DNA of 33,784 nucleotides from Streptomyces sp. YIM 98790. Its GTDB lineage: Bacteria > Actinomycetota > Actinomycetes > Streptomycetales > Streptomycetaceae. Positions 23,371 through 33,043 of the stretch are shown here, piece by piece. Each line of letters begins with the position of its first letter. Within the stretch, counting starts at the first letter, position 1. The stretch covers positions 1 through 33,784 of the forward strand of contig NZ_WTLH01000048.1 of assembly GCF_011421595.1 (NCBI RefSeq). The letters run 5' to 3'. The notes below the pieces were generated by a model. That model was not told the origin of the DNA, searched no databases, and worked only from the letters and a program-made list of their open reading frames with translations. Position numbers and translations under genes: made by a program.

Positions 23371-24642
23371 ATGCGCGTGCACGCCCATGAGCCATCCCCG
23401 GAACGCGAGGGGGACGACGCCGGTGAGGCCGGGCCGGCCGAGGACGACGACGGCCGCCCGGAGCGCGTCCTCTACCGCGACCTCCCCAAGCGCAAGCTGC
23501 TGTGGCTGCTCACCAAGGACACCGCCATCTCCTGTGCCGAGCACCGCATCATCGGGCTGGCCGCCGAGGCGGCGTTCTTCACCCTGCTCTCCCTGCCACC
23601 GCTGCTGCTCGGGATGGTGGGCCTGGTCAGCAGCCTGGACGCGGTGGCCGGCACCGACATCCTGGAGACCGTCCGCGGCCAGATCCTGGAAGGCGCCGAC
23701 GCCCTGCTCTCCGACCGCGGGGTGCAGGAGGTGGTGCGCCCGCTGATCGACGACCTCACCCAGGGAGCCCGCCCCGATGTGATGTCCTTCGGCTTCCTGC
23801 TGGCGCTGTGGTCCGGCTCCCGGGCGGTCAACGTCTTCATCGGCACCATCACCGTGATGTACGGCCTGGACGGCTACCGCAACCCGGCCGTCACCCGGCT
23901 GCTGGCGTTCTCGCTGTACGTCGTCGCCCTGGTGGCGGGCGCGCTGGTGGTGCCCGCCCTGGTGGTGGGCCCGGACCTGGCCGGCCGGGTGCTGCCGGCC
24001 CTGGAGGACCCGCTGCGCGTCCTGTACTGGCCGCTGGTGCTGCTGATCTGCGTCGGCTTCCTCACCACCCTCTACCACCTGTCCGTGCCGGTCCGCTCGC
24101 CCTGGCGGGAGGACATCCCCGGCGCGCTGGTGGCGCTGGCCATCTGGGCGGCCTGCGCCTACGCGCTGCGCGTCTATCTGCGGACCGCGGTGGAGGGCCA
24201 GAGCATGTACGGCTCGCTGGCGGTGCCGGTGGCGATCCTGCTCTGGCTGGGCGTGTCCGCCTTCGCGGTGCTGGTGGGTGCCGCGCTGAACGCCGCCGTG
24301 GACCGGGTCTGGCCGACCGCCACCATCGCCGCCGCCCGTGCCCGGACCGAGCGCGCCCGGGAGGCCGCGGCAAGGGCGATGCTGGAGGCCGTGGAGGAGC
24401 GCCGCACCCGGGCCGAGAAGGCCGGCGCCGCCGCCCCGGACTTCACCCAGGACCTGGCCCGCGTGGCGCAGCGGATGGCCCGCTCGCTGCGGCCCGCCGA
24501 GCTGGGCGCCCAGCTGCGCGCCGCCCGCAAGCGGCGGCGCGGGGAGGCCAGGGCGCGGCGGCGGGGCGGAGGCCGTACGGGCGACGGCGGGCCCGGCGGG
24601 GAGCGGCCGGGGCGCAACCGGACGGAGCGGTCCACAGCTTGA
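23371..24642 (+). CDS. YihY/UPF0761-family inner membrane protein
   Basis: A 423-aa integral membrane protein formerly labelled ribonuclease BN-like; that name is no longer accepted for the family. After a ~35-residue acidic N-terminus comes the amphipathic YRDLPKRKLLWLLTKDTAIS. Six hydrophobic segments follow between ~residues 60 and 310 (for example FFTLLSLPPLLLGMVGLVSS and AVPVAILLWLGVSAFAVLVG). The motifs GSRAVNVFIGTITVMYGL and SMYGSLAVPVAILLWLG are family-typical. The last ~110 residues are a charged Arg/Ala/Glu tail. Function is unknown. The start codon is only 11 bp from that of divergent aidB, and no ribosome-binding site is visible. Confidence 0.88.
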   Translation: MRVHAHEPSPEREGDDAGEAGPAEDDDGRPERVLYRDLPKRKLLWLLTKDTAISCAEHRIIGLAAEAAFFTLLSLPPLLLGMVGLVSSLDAVAGTDILETVRGQILEGADALLSDRGVQEVVRPLIDDLTQGARPDVMSFGFLLALWSGSRAVNVFIGTITVMYGLDGYRNPAVTRLLAFSLYVVALVAGALVVPALVVGPDLAGRVLPALEDPLRVLYWPLVLLICVGFLTTLYHLSVPVRSPWREDIPGALVALAIWAACAYALRVYLRTAVEGQSMYGSLAVPVAILLWLGVSAFAVLVGAALNAAVDRVWPTATIAAARARTERAREAAARAMLEAVEERRTRAEKAGAAAPDFTQDLARVAQRMARSLRPAELGAQLRAARKRRRGEARARRRGGGRTGDGGPGGERPGRNRTERSTA

Positions 24643-24757
24643 CATCCGGTCGTAATCTGGCCGCTGCGGTGGACGGAATGTAGGCTGGGAACACTGCCGC
24701 CCATGCCGCTGTCAACTGCCCCCTGCCACAAGTCGCTTGTCGGTGAGCCGCGCGACA

Positions 24758-24773
24758 GCCGGCCCGGGCCGGC
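24758..24773. promoter_or_regulatory. Perfect 16-bp palindrome in the 194-bp gap before the methyltransferase gene
   Basis: GCCGGCCCGGGCCGGC is self-complementary throughout. It lies 63 bp before the methyltransferase GTG and could be an operator or a hairpin in the 5' leader. No clear promoter was settled on in 24643-24836. Confidence 0.35.
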
Positions 24774-24836
24774 CGCGAGGGGTGAGCGGTACTCAGCCCG
24801 CAGAGCCCCACCTGCCGGACTCACCAGGAGACCCCC

Positions 24837-25646
24837 GTGACCGATGACGCGCCCTCGGCAGACGAGAGACCCCTGCCGGACATCGACAACACCGTTCCGC
24901 ACTCCGCCCGGATATGGAACTACTGGCTCGGCGGCAAGGACAACTACGAGGTCGACCGTGTGGTGGGCGACCAGTTCAGCACCGCCTTCCCGGCGATCGC
25001 GGACAACGCCCGCGCGTTCCGGCACTTCCTGGCCCGCGCCGTGCGCTACCTGGCCGGCGAGGCCGGTGTGCGGCAGTTCCTGGATCTCGGCGCCGGGCTG
25101 CCCACCGTGGACAACACCCATGAGATCGCCCAGCGGGTGGCCCCGGAGTCCCGGATCGTCTACGTGGACAACGACCCGCTGGTGCTGGCGCACGCACGGG
25201 CCCTGCTGACCAGCACGCCCGAGGGCCGCACCGACTACATCGACGCCGATGTGGCCGATGCCGGGAAGGTGCTGGAGGCCGCCGCCCGCACGCTGGACTT
25301 CGACCGGCCGATCGCGGTCATCCTGTGCGGCATCCTCGGCCACCTGGGGGACGAGGAGTCCCGGGATCTGGTCGCCCGGCTGATGGCCCGGGTGCCCTCC
25401 GGCAGCTATCTGCTGGTCTGCGACGGGGTGGACACCGACCCGGTGCTCAACGAGGCGCAGCGCCGGCACAACGAGGGCGGCCAGGTGGTCTACCACCTGC
25501 GCAGCCCCGAGCGGGTGGCCACGTTCTTCGGCGGACTGTCGGTCGTCGACCCCGGTGTGGTCTCCTGCCCGGACTGGCGGCCGGAACCGAGCCCCTTCCC
25601 GCCCGGCGACGTGCACGCCTACGGCGGAGTGGGGCGCAAGTCATGA
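24837..25646 (+). CDS. SAM-dependent methyltransferase, DUF574 (Methyltransf_19) family
   Basis: A 269-aa protein of a family expanded in Streptomyces. The hallmark RIWNYWLGGKDNYEVD lies at residues 25-40. The SAM-binding FLDLGAGLPT is at 81-90, followed by IVYVDNDPLVLAHARALL and a DADVAD stretch. The GTG start follows AGGAG at a good distance. Its stop overlaps the ATG of an XRE regulator by 4 bp (ATGA), so the two are translationally coupled. The methyl acceptor is unknown. Pairing with an XRE/DUF5753 regulator recalls the whiJ-like and abaA-like developmental loci of Streptomyces, which suggests a regulatory rather than a housekeeping role. Confidence 0.9.
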   Translation: MTDDAPSADERPLPDIDNTVPHSARIWNYWLGGKDNYEVDRVVGDQFSTAFPAIADNARAFRHFLARAVRYLAGEAGVRQFLDLGAGLPTVDNTHEIAQRVAPESRIVYVDNDPLVLAHARALLTSTPEGRTDYIDADVADAGKVLEAAARTLDFDRPIAVILCGILGHLGDEESRDLVARLMARVPSGSYLLVCDGVDTDPVLNEAQRRHNEGGQVVYHLRSPERVATFFGGLSVVDPGVVSCPDWRPEPSPFPPGDVHAYGGVGRKS

Positions 25647-26545
25647 GCGCGCCGCAGGCCGCCCGGACCATGTCCCCGCCGCACGGCACCGCCGCCCCGC
25701 CCGGCCCCACCGTGCCGCGGATGGTGCTCGGCGCGCAGCTGCGCCGCCTCCGCGAGACCTGCGGGGTCACCTGCGAGGAGGCCGGCGAGGTGATCCGTGC
25801 CTCGCACTCCAAGATCAGCCGGCTGGAGATGGGCCGCACCGGCTTCAAGATCCGGGACGTGGAGGATCTGCTGACCCTCTACGGCGTCACCGAGGCGGCC
25901 GACCGCGCCACGCTGGTCGCGCTCGCCGCCCAGTCCAACCGGCCCGGCTGGTGGCACGCCTACCACGACGTGGTGCCCCGCCACCTGCACCAGTACCTGG
26001 GCCTGGAGCAGTCGGCCGAGGTGATCCGCAGCTACCAGCTCCAGTTCGTGCCCGGGCTGCTGCAGACCGAGGACTACGCCCGCACCCTGCTCCGGCTCGG
26101 GCCGGACGGCGGACACCAGGGCCGCACCGAGCGGCGCCTGGAGCTGCGCATGCGGCGGCAGGAGGTGCTGGAGGGCGGTGCGCCGCCGCGGCTGTGGGCG
26201 GTGATCGACGAGGCGGCGCTGCGCCGCGTCATGGGCGGGCCGAAGGTGATGCGCGCCCAGCTTGACCGGCTGATCGAGGTCTCCGAACTGCCGCACGTCA
26301 CCGTGCAGATCATGCCGTTCTCGGCGGGCGGGCACCCGGCGCTGAACGGCTCGCTGACCGTGCTCCGGCTGCCCGGCGGCGAACTGCCGGACGTGGTCTT
26401 CATGGAGCACGCCATGGGCGGCCACTACCTGGACAAGCCCGGTGAGGTGGAGCGGTACCGGCACGTCATGAACCAGGTGGTGGTCAAGTCCATCCCGGCG
26501 ACCGGGACCCGGCGCGCCCTGGAGGAGATCCGCGCGGCGATCTAG
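25643..26545 (+). CDS. XRE-family regulator with DUF5753 domain
   Basis: A 300-aa DNA-binding protein. The helix-turn-helix lies at about residues 28-85 (LGAQLRRLRETCGVTCEEAG and IRASHSKISRLEMGRTGFK). The DUF5753 region starts at IRSYQLQFVPGLLQTEDYAR and continues through LWAVIDEAALRRVMGG, HVTVQIMPFSAGGHPALNG and VFMEHAMGGHYLDK. This is the WhiJ/BldB-associated class often accompanied by a small DUF397 protein; none is seen here. Instead it is coupled to an upstream methyltransferase. A strong terminator follows immediately. Ligand and targets are unknown. Confidence 0.92.
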   Translation: MSAPQAARTMSPPHGTAAPPGPTVPRMVLGAQLRRLRETCGVTCEEAGEVIRASHSKISRLEMGRTGFKIRDVEDLLTLYGVTEAADRATLVALAAQSNRPGWWHAYHDVVPRHLHQYLGLEQSAEVIRSYQLQFVPGLLQTEDYARTLLRLGPDGGHQGRTERRLELRMRRQEVLEGGAPPRLWAVIDEAALRRVMGGPKVMRAQLDRLIEVSELPHVTVQIMPFSAGGHPALNGSLTVLRLPGGELPDVVFMEHAMGGHYLDKPGEVERYRHVMNQVVVKSIPATGTRRALEEIRAAI

Positions 26546-26570
26546 CGGGCGGCCGGCGGGCGGACACGCA

Positions 26571-26629
26571 CACGCACACGGGCGGGGGCGCCGGCCGGTT
26601 CTTCCGGCGGCGCCCCGCCCGTGTGCGTG
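26571..26629. terminator. Long two-way hairpin terminator
   Basis: The arm at 26571-26598 (starting CACGCACACGGGCGGGG) pairs with 26604-26629 (ending CCCGCCCGTGTGCGTG) around a TTCTT loop, with two single-base bulges. It sits between the convergent XRE and DUF1876 genes and can stop both. Confidence 0.88.
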
Positions 26630-26647
26630 CCCAGCGCCGGTGTCCCG

Positions 26648-26920
26648 TCACACCCGGACGTGCGCGGGCGTGTGGGTGACCTCTTCTATCTCGCTCTCCG
26701 CCTTGTGCAGGAGCTGCTGTGCCAGGTCGTTGAGGAGCCTGGCGGCCGCGATCTCCTCGCCCACCCGGGGCTGGTCCGGGTCGTCGGGGTGCCGGTCCGC
26801 ATGTCCGTGCGCCCGCAGTTCCCGGCCGTCGGGCAGCCGGAGCAGCGCCGCGGCGCGGGTCTCCGAACCGATCTCGTTGAACTCCATCTCGATGTGCCAT
26901 CCCACGACAGCGTTCATCAT
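26648..26920 (-). CDS. DUF1876 family protein
   Basis: A 90-aa small soluble protein. The pattern WHIEMEFNEIGSETRAAALL, then RLPDGRELRAHGHADRHPDD, GEEIAAARLLNDLAQQLLHK and EIEEVTHTPAHV matches DUF1876 (Rv2632c-like). These have a small double-stranded-RNA-binding-like fold and unknown function. GGAGG at 26930-26926 puts the start at the ATG at 26920 (or the next ATG at 26917), not the GTG inside the site itself. Upstream on the minus strand are TATAAG and a half-conserved DevR-like box. Members of this family often belong to hypoxia/stress regulons, which fits the nearby fermentation genes only by inference. Confidence 0.88.
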   Translation of the reverse strand: MMNAVVGWHIEMEFNEIGSETRAAALLRLPDGRELRAHGHADRHPDDPDQPRVGEEIAAARLLNDLAQQLLHKAESEIEEVTHTPAHVRV

Positions 26921-26939
26921 GCTCACCTCCCGGTCGCTA

Positions 26940-26959
26940 CTTATAGGGTGCTACGTCCC
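26940..26959 (-). promoter_or_regulatory. Promoter of the DUF1876 gene with a degenerate DevR-like box
   Basis: On the minus strand TATAAG (26945-26940) is a good -10. Directly upstream, 26959-26946 reads GGGACGTAGCACCC. The GGGAC half matches a DevR/OsdR half-site, and the other half (CACCC instead of GxCCC) has one key mismatch. Confidence 0.35.
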
Positions 26960-27094
26960 GCTTCGCACCGAAAGCCGGGACCTCCGCCGCCCGGGAAAAC
27001 CGATTGCCGGGGCGGCAGGGGCCGCCTACTCTCTTCCCGTCCGGTACCGGACCGAGGGAATGACCACGGAGAAGGACGTGAGGGGGTGGGAGTC

Positions 27095-27196
27095 ATGGCC
27101 GTCGCCTTCCCCGCGCATGCCGTCATCGCGCCAGTCGCCGGTGGCCGCATCCGCGCCCGCCGCATCCCGCTCCTGATCTCCGCGGCCCACGGCTGA
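27095..27196 (+). CDS. Possible 33-aa peptide upstream of rsgA
   Basis: A short ORF with a good ribosome-binding region (GGGGGTGGGAG before ATG) begins MAVAFPAHAVIAPVAGG and ends with a basic then hydrophobic stretch (RIRARRIPLLISAAHG). It is 89 bp ahead of rsgA. No family recognised. It may be a leader peptide or chance. The rest of the 26960-27285 gap shows nothing convincing. Confidence 0.25.
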   Translation: MAVAFPAHAVIAPVAGGRIRARRIPLLISAAHG

Positions 27197-27285
27197 GCCG
27201 CCGCGCCCCCTCCGGCATCCGCTGTGCCGTCGGCGGCGCGTGTCCGCCCGCCCGCCGGGGCCGCCCTCACCGAAGGGTTCACCCC

Positions 27286-28470
27286 GTGACGCAGCACTCC
27301 CACGCACCGTCCTCTTCCTCCTCTGCCTCTTCTTCCTCTTCTTCCTCCTCTGCCTCGTCTCCCTCGCACTCCTCGGGTGCCTCGCATCCGCTCCGGCCGT
27401 ACGGCTGGGACGAGTACGCCGCCGACGCCTTCGCCCCCTATGCCGACGAGGGCGTGCTGCCCGGCCGGATCGTCCGCATGCACCGCGCCGTCTGCGAGGT
27501 GATCACCGAGCACGGCCTGGTCCGCGCCGCCTGGCGGGCCGGCGGCGCCGATCCGACCCGCATCGCCTGCACCGGTGACTGGGCCGTCCTGGACGGCGCC
27601 GTCCCGGCGGCGCCCGGCGCCGGCTGGTCGGTGCGCACCCTGCTGCCCCGCCGTACCGCCTTTCTGCGCTCCGGTTCCAGCAAGAGCTCGCACGGCCAGG
27701 TGCTGGCCGCCAATGTCGACCTGGCCCTGGTCGCGGTCTCGCTCGGCGAGGACCTGGTGCCCGGGCGCCTGGAACGCTTCGTCTCGCTGGCCTGGGCCGG
27801 CGGCGCCCAGCCCGTGGTGGTGCTGACCAAGGCCGACCTGGCCGCGGACGCCCGCCATCTGCACGCCGAGGCCCGCTCCCTGGCCCCGGGCTCGGACGTG
27901 TTCACGGTCAGCGCGCTGACCGGCGAGGGCGTGCCGGAACTGGCCGCCGCGCTGGCCGGTGTCACCTCGGTGCTGATCGGCGTCTCCGGCGCCGGGAAGT
28001 CCACCCTGGTCAACGCGCTCACCGGCCGCACCGGGGAGGAGGCCCAGCGGGTGCAGGAGGTGCGCACCGCGGACGGCCGCGGCCGGCACACCACCACGAC
28101 CCGCGATCTGCTGCCGCTTCCCGGCGGCGGGGTGCTGATCGACACTCCCGGGCTGCGCGGTGTGGGCCTGTGGGACGCCGAGGACGGCGTGGGCCGGACC
28201 TTCGCCGACATCGAGGAACTGTCCGGGGGCTGCCGCTTCACGGACTGCGCGCACCGCACCGAGCCGGGCTGCGCGGTGCTGGCGGCGGTGGCGGACGGCA
28301 CGCTCACCGAACGGCGGCTGGAGAGCTACCGCAAGCTCCTCCGGGAGAACGCCTACCTGGCAGCCCGCACCGATGCCCGGCTCCGTGCCGAGCAGCGCCG
28401 TGAGGGGAAGCTGCGGGCCGCCGTGGGCAAGCACGCCGCGCAACAGAAGTACGGTCCCCGCCCGCGCTGA
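27286..28470 (+). CDS. rsgA: Ribosome small-subunit-dependent GTPase RsgA (YjeQ)
   Basis: A 394-aa circularly permuted GTPase acting in late 30S assembly. The OB-fold region (residues ~60-120) is followed by the permuted motifs: G4 TKAD (181-184), G5 SAL (209-211), G1 GVSGAGKST (232-240), G3 DTPGL (286-290). The zinc site C316-x4-C321-x-H323-x5-C329 is intact. Residues 9-30 are almost pure serine, an addition outside the fold encoded by a pyrimidine-rich tract. AAGGG lies eight bases before the GTG start. RsgA normally couples GTP hydrolysis to release from the 30S subunit. No operon partner downstream; two hairpins follow. Confidence 0.94.
   Translation: MTQHSHAPSSSSSASSSSSSSSASSPSHSSGASHPLRPYGWDEYAADAFAPYADEGVLPGRIVRMHRAVCEVITEHGLVRAAWRAGGADPTRIACTGDWAVLDGAVPAAPGAGWSVRTLLPRRTAFLRSGSSKSSHGQVLAANVDLALVAVSLGEDLVPGRLERFVSLAWAGGAQPVVVLTKADLAADARHLHAEARSLAPGSDVFTVSALTGEGVPELAAALAGVTSVLIGVSGAGKSTLVNALTGRTGEEAQRVQEVRTADGRGRHTTTTRDLLPLPGGGVLIDTPGLRGVGLWDAEDGVGRTFADIEELSGGCRFTDCAHRTEPGCAVLAAVADGTLTERRLESYRKLLRENAYLAARTDARLRAEQRREGKLRAAVGKHAAQQKYGPRPR
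27310..27375. repeat. Pyrimidine-rich serine-codon tract in rsgA
   Basis: Repeated TCC/TCT codons with a few GCC, CCC and CAC codons make ~66 bp of C/T-rich coding strand, much lower in GC than its surroundings. It encodes the poly-Ser N-terminus and is prone to triplet gain or loss. Confidence 0.9.
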
Positions 28471-28481
28471 CGCCCCCGGGC

Positions 28482-28554
28482 CCGCCGGGTCAGCGGCCCG
28501 GCGGCGCGGCGGCCCGGCCGGTCCCGTCCGGTGTCCCTGCCGGTACCGGACGGG
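28482..28554 (+). terminator. Two hairpins after rsgA
   Basis: CCGCCGGG (28482-28489) pairs with CCCGGCGG (28497-28504), and CCCGTCCGGT (28523-28532) pairs with ACCGGACGGG (28545-28554). Both are perfect and lie just after the rsgA stop; together they probably separate it from lon. Confidence 0.65.
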
Positions 28555-28621
28555 CGCCGGGCCCGCCCGGGGTCGCCGCGCCGCCGCGCCGCCGCGCCGC
28601 TCCGGGGCGGAGCGCTGTGAT

Positions 28622-28635
28622 CGCTGTGAGCGAAC
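28622..28635 (-). promoter_or_regulatory. ClgR operator of lon
   Basis: The minus strand reads GTTCGCTCACAGCG, fitting the ClgR operator GTTCGC-N5-GCG described for clpP1 and lon in Streptomyces. It lies 80 bp before the lon ATG. Confidence 0.7.
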
Positions 28636-28672
28636 AGCCCGGAGGGCGGGGAACATCCGCACACCCGTCCGC

Positions 28673-28693
28673 ATTGAGTAGGTCAGACTCAAG
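28673..28693. promoter_or_regulatory. HAIR element (HspR operator) of lon
   Basis: TTGAGT-N7-ACTCAAG matches the HspR consensus CTTGAGT-N7-ACTCAAG except for the first base (A for C at 28673). It ends 21 bp before the lon start, where bound HspR would block the promoter. Confidence 0.9.
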
Positions 28694-28714
28694 TTAGCTG
28701 CGGATGGAGTGGTC

Positions 28715-31195
<2,481 letters not shown>

Positions 31196-31225
31196 CACCG
31201 GCCGGTACGGCCCGCTTCTCCCCGC

Positions 31226-31261
31226 CGCCGCCCGGCCCGGTCCCTGCCGGGCCGGGCGGCG
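31226..31261 (+). terminator. Terminator after lon
   Basis: CGCCGCCCGGCCCGG (31226-31240) and its exact complement (31247-31261) form a 15-bp stem around a TCCCTG loop, 30 bp after the lon stop. Confidence 0.85.
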
Positions 31262-31438
31262 CGCGGCCCCCAGGGGGAGTGCGGCCGCGTGACACCCGGA
31301 ATCGCCGCCCACGACACCCCGCTGGCCACCGGCGGTCGGTTTTCCGGCCCGGACGGGCCGCCGGGCCGTGAACCGGTCACCGCCGTGTCCGATAACCGCC
31401 AGTCCCGTCCTGCGGAAGCTGCCAGACTCGACCGCGTG

Positions 31439-33043
31439 ATGGACGACAATGCCAGGTACGAGGCGGTACGCAGCCGGGACCAGCGGTTCGACGGCGTATT
31501 CTTCACCTGCGTGCTCAGCACCGGCATCTACTGCCGCCCGAGCTGCCCGGCACGCACCCCCAGACGGGAGAACGTGCGGTTCCGGCCCTCGGCCGCGGCG
31601 GCGCAGGCCGCCGGCTTCCGGGCCTGCCGCCGCTGCCGCCCGGACGCGGTGCCCGGCTCGGCGGAGTGGAACGTCCGGGCCGACGCCGTGGGCCGGGCCA
31701 TGCGGATGATCGCCGACGGCGTGGTGGACCGCGAGGGTGTCGCGGGACTCGCCCGGCGGCTCGGCTACAGCACCCGGCAGGTGCAGCGTCAGCTCACCGC
31801 CGAGCTGGGCGCGAGCGCCGTCGCGCTGGCCCGTGCCCAGCGGGCGCACACCGCGCGGGTACTGCTGCAGACCACGGGGCTGCCGGTCACCGAGATCGCC
31901 TTCGCCTCCGGCTTCTCCAGCGTCCGCCAGTTCAACGACACGATCCGTGAGATCTACGCCCGCACCCCTCGCGAACTGCGCCGCGAACCCGCCGCCCGCA
32001 CCACGCCCGCCGGTGCCGGTGCGCCCGCCGCCGCCCGGGCCGTGTCTCCGGCAGCGGGCGCACCGGGGCGGGTGGGGCTGCGGCTGGCCTACCGCGGGCC
32101 CTGTGCGGTCCGGGAGATCTTCGGCTTCCTGGCCCGGCGCGCCGTCGCCGGGATCGAGGAGATCACCGGCGAGCCCGGCTCCCGCACCTACCGCCGCACC
32201 CTGCGGCTGCCGCACGGCTGGGGCGTGACCGAGGTCGACGAGCGCACCTCGCCCGGCGGCGGCTGGCTGGACTGCCGGCTCGCACTCTCCGACCTCCGGG
32301 ACCTGACCACCGCCGTGCAGCGCACCCGGCGCCTGTTCGACCTCGACGCCGACCCCTGGGCGGTGACCGAGCGCCTCGCCGCCGACCCGGTGCTCGGCCC
32401 GCTCGCCGCCGCCCGCCCCGGCCTGCGCTCACCCGGCGCCGCCGATCCGGAGGAACTGGCCGTCCGGGCGGTGCTGGGCCAGCAGGTCACCGTCTCCGCC
32501 GCCCGTACCCTCGCGGGCATCCTGGTGACCGCGCACGGCACCCCGCTGCCCCGCCCGGACGGCGGCCTGACCCACCTCTTTCCCGAGCCCGGGGCGCTCG
32601 CCGGGGCGTCACTCGGCGGACTCCCGGTGCCCGCCTCGCGGCGCGCCGCCCTGCGCGGCCTGTGCGCGGCCCTGGCCGACGGCAGCGTGGTGCTGGAGCC
32701 GGGTGCCTGCCGGGACGAGGCCGAACGGGCGCTGCTCGCCCTGCGCGGCATCGGCCCGTGGACCGCCGGCTACATCCGGATGCGTGCCCTGGGCGATCCG
32801 GACGTCTTCCTGCCCGGTGACGCGGGAGTGCGGCACGCGCTGCCGGCCGTCGGCGCCGGACCGGCGGCGGACGCCGCCTGGCGCCCCTGGCGCAGCTATG
32901 CCGTGCACCACCTGTGGAACGCCGCCGCCGGTCCCGCCGGCCCCCCGCCCGCCGCCGCGCCCGCCGGCACTGTCACCACTGTCCCTGTCACCGCCGCCGC
33001 CGTCACCGCCGGACCGCCCGCACCGAAGGAGCCCCGCCCATGA
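31439..33043 (+). CDS. Ada-AlkA fusion: methylphosphotriester acceptor / regulator and 3-methyladenine DNA glycosylase
   Basis: A 534-aa three-part protein. The N-Ada zinc domain has C32 (GIYC, methyl acceptor), C36 (RPSC), C63 and C66 (CRRC), the same spacing as E. coli Ada 38/42/69/72. An AraC-type HTH (80-182) includes VTEIAFASGFSSVRQFNDTI. After an Ala/Pro linker comes the AlkA domain with the helix-hairpin-helix LRGIGPWTAGYIRMRALG and the catalytic D461 (FLPGDAG). The O6-methylguanine transferase part of Ada is missing here but supplied by the next gene. The last ~35 residues are Ala/Pro/Thr-rich. No Shine-Dalgarno precedes the ATG at 31439. A leaderless GTG at 31436 or a GTG at 31289 are alternatives, so the start is uncertain. 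Confidence 0.92.
   Translation: MDDNARYEAVRSRDQRFDGVFFTCVLSTGIYCRPSCPARTPRRENVRFRPSAAAAQAAGFRACRRCRPDAVPGSAEWNVRADAVGRAMRMIADGVVDREGVAGLARRLGYSTRQVQRQLTAELGASAVALARAQRAHTARVLLQTTGLPVTEIAFASGFSSVRQFNDTIREIYARTPRELRREPAARTTPAGAGAPAAARAVSPAAGAPGRVGLRLAYRGPCAVREIFGFLARRAVAGIEEITGEPGSRTYRRTLRLPHGWGVTEVDERTSPGGGWLDCRLALSDLRDLTTAVQRTRRLFDLDADPWAVTERLAADPVLGPLAAARPGLRSPGAADPEELAVRAVLGQQVTVSAARTLAGILVTAHGTPLPRPDGGLTHLFPEPGALAGASLGGLPVPASRRAALRGLCAALADGSVVLEPGACRDEAERALLALRGIGPWTAGYIRMRALGDPDVFLPGDAGVRHALPAVGAGPAADAAWRPWRSYAVHHLWNAAAGPAGPPPAAAPAGTVTTVPVTAAAVTAGPPAPKEPRP

Noticed and set aside
24639..24644. TTGACA as -35 of the methyltransferase gene
   Set aside because: It spans the stop codon of the preceding gene and has no -10 element at 16-19 bp; the nearest good hexamer (TAGGCT at 24681) is 36 bp away.
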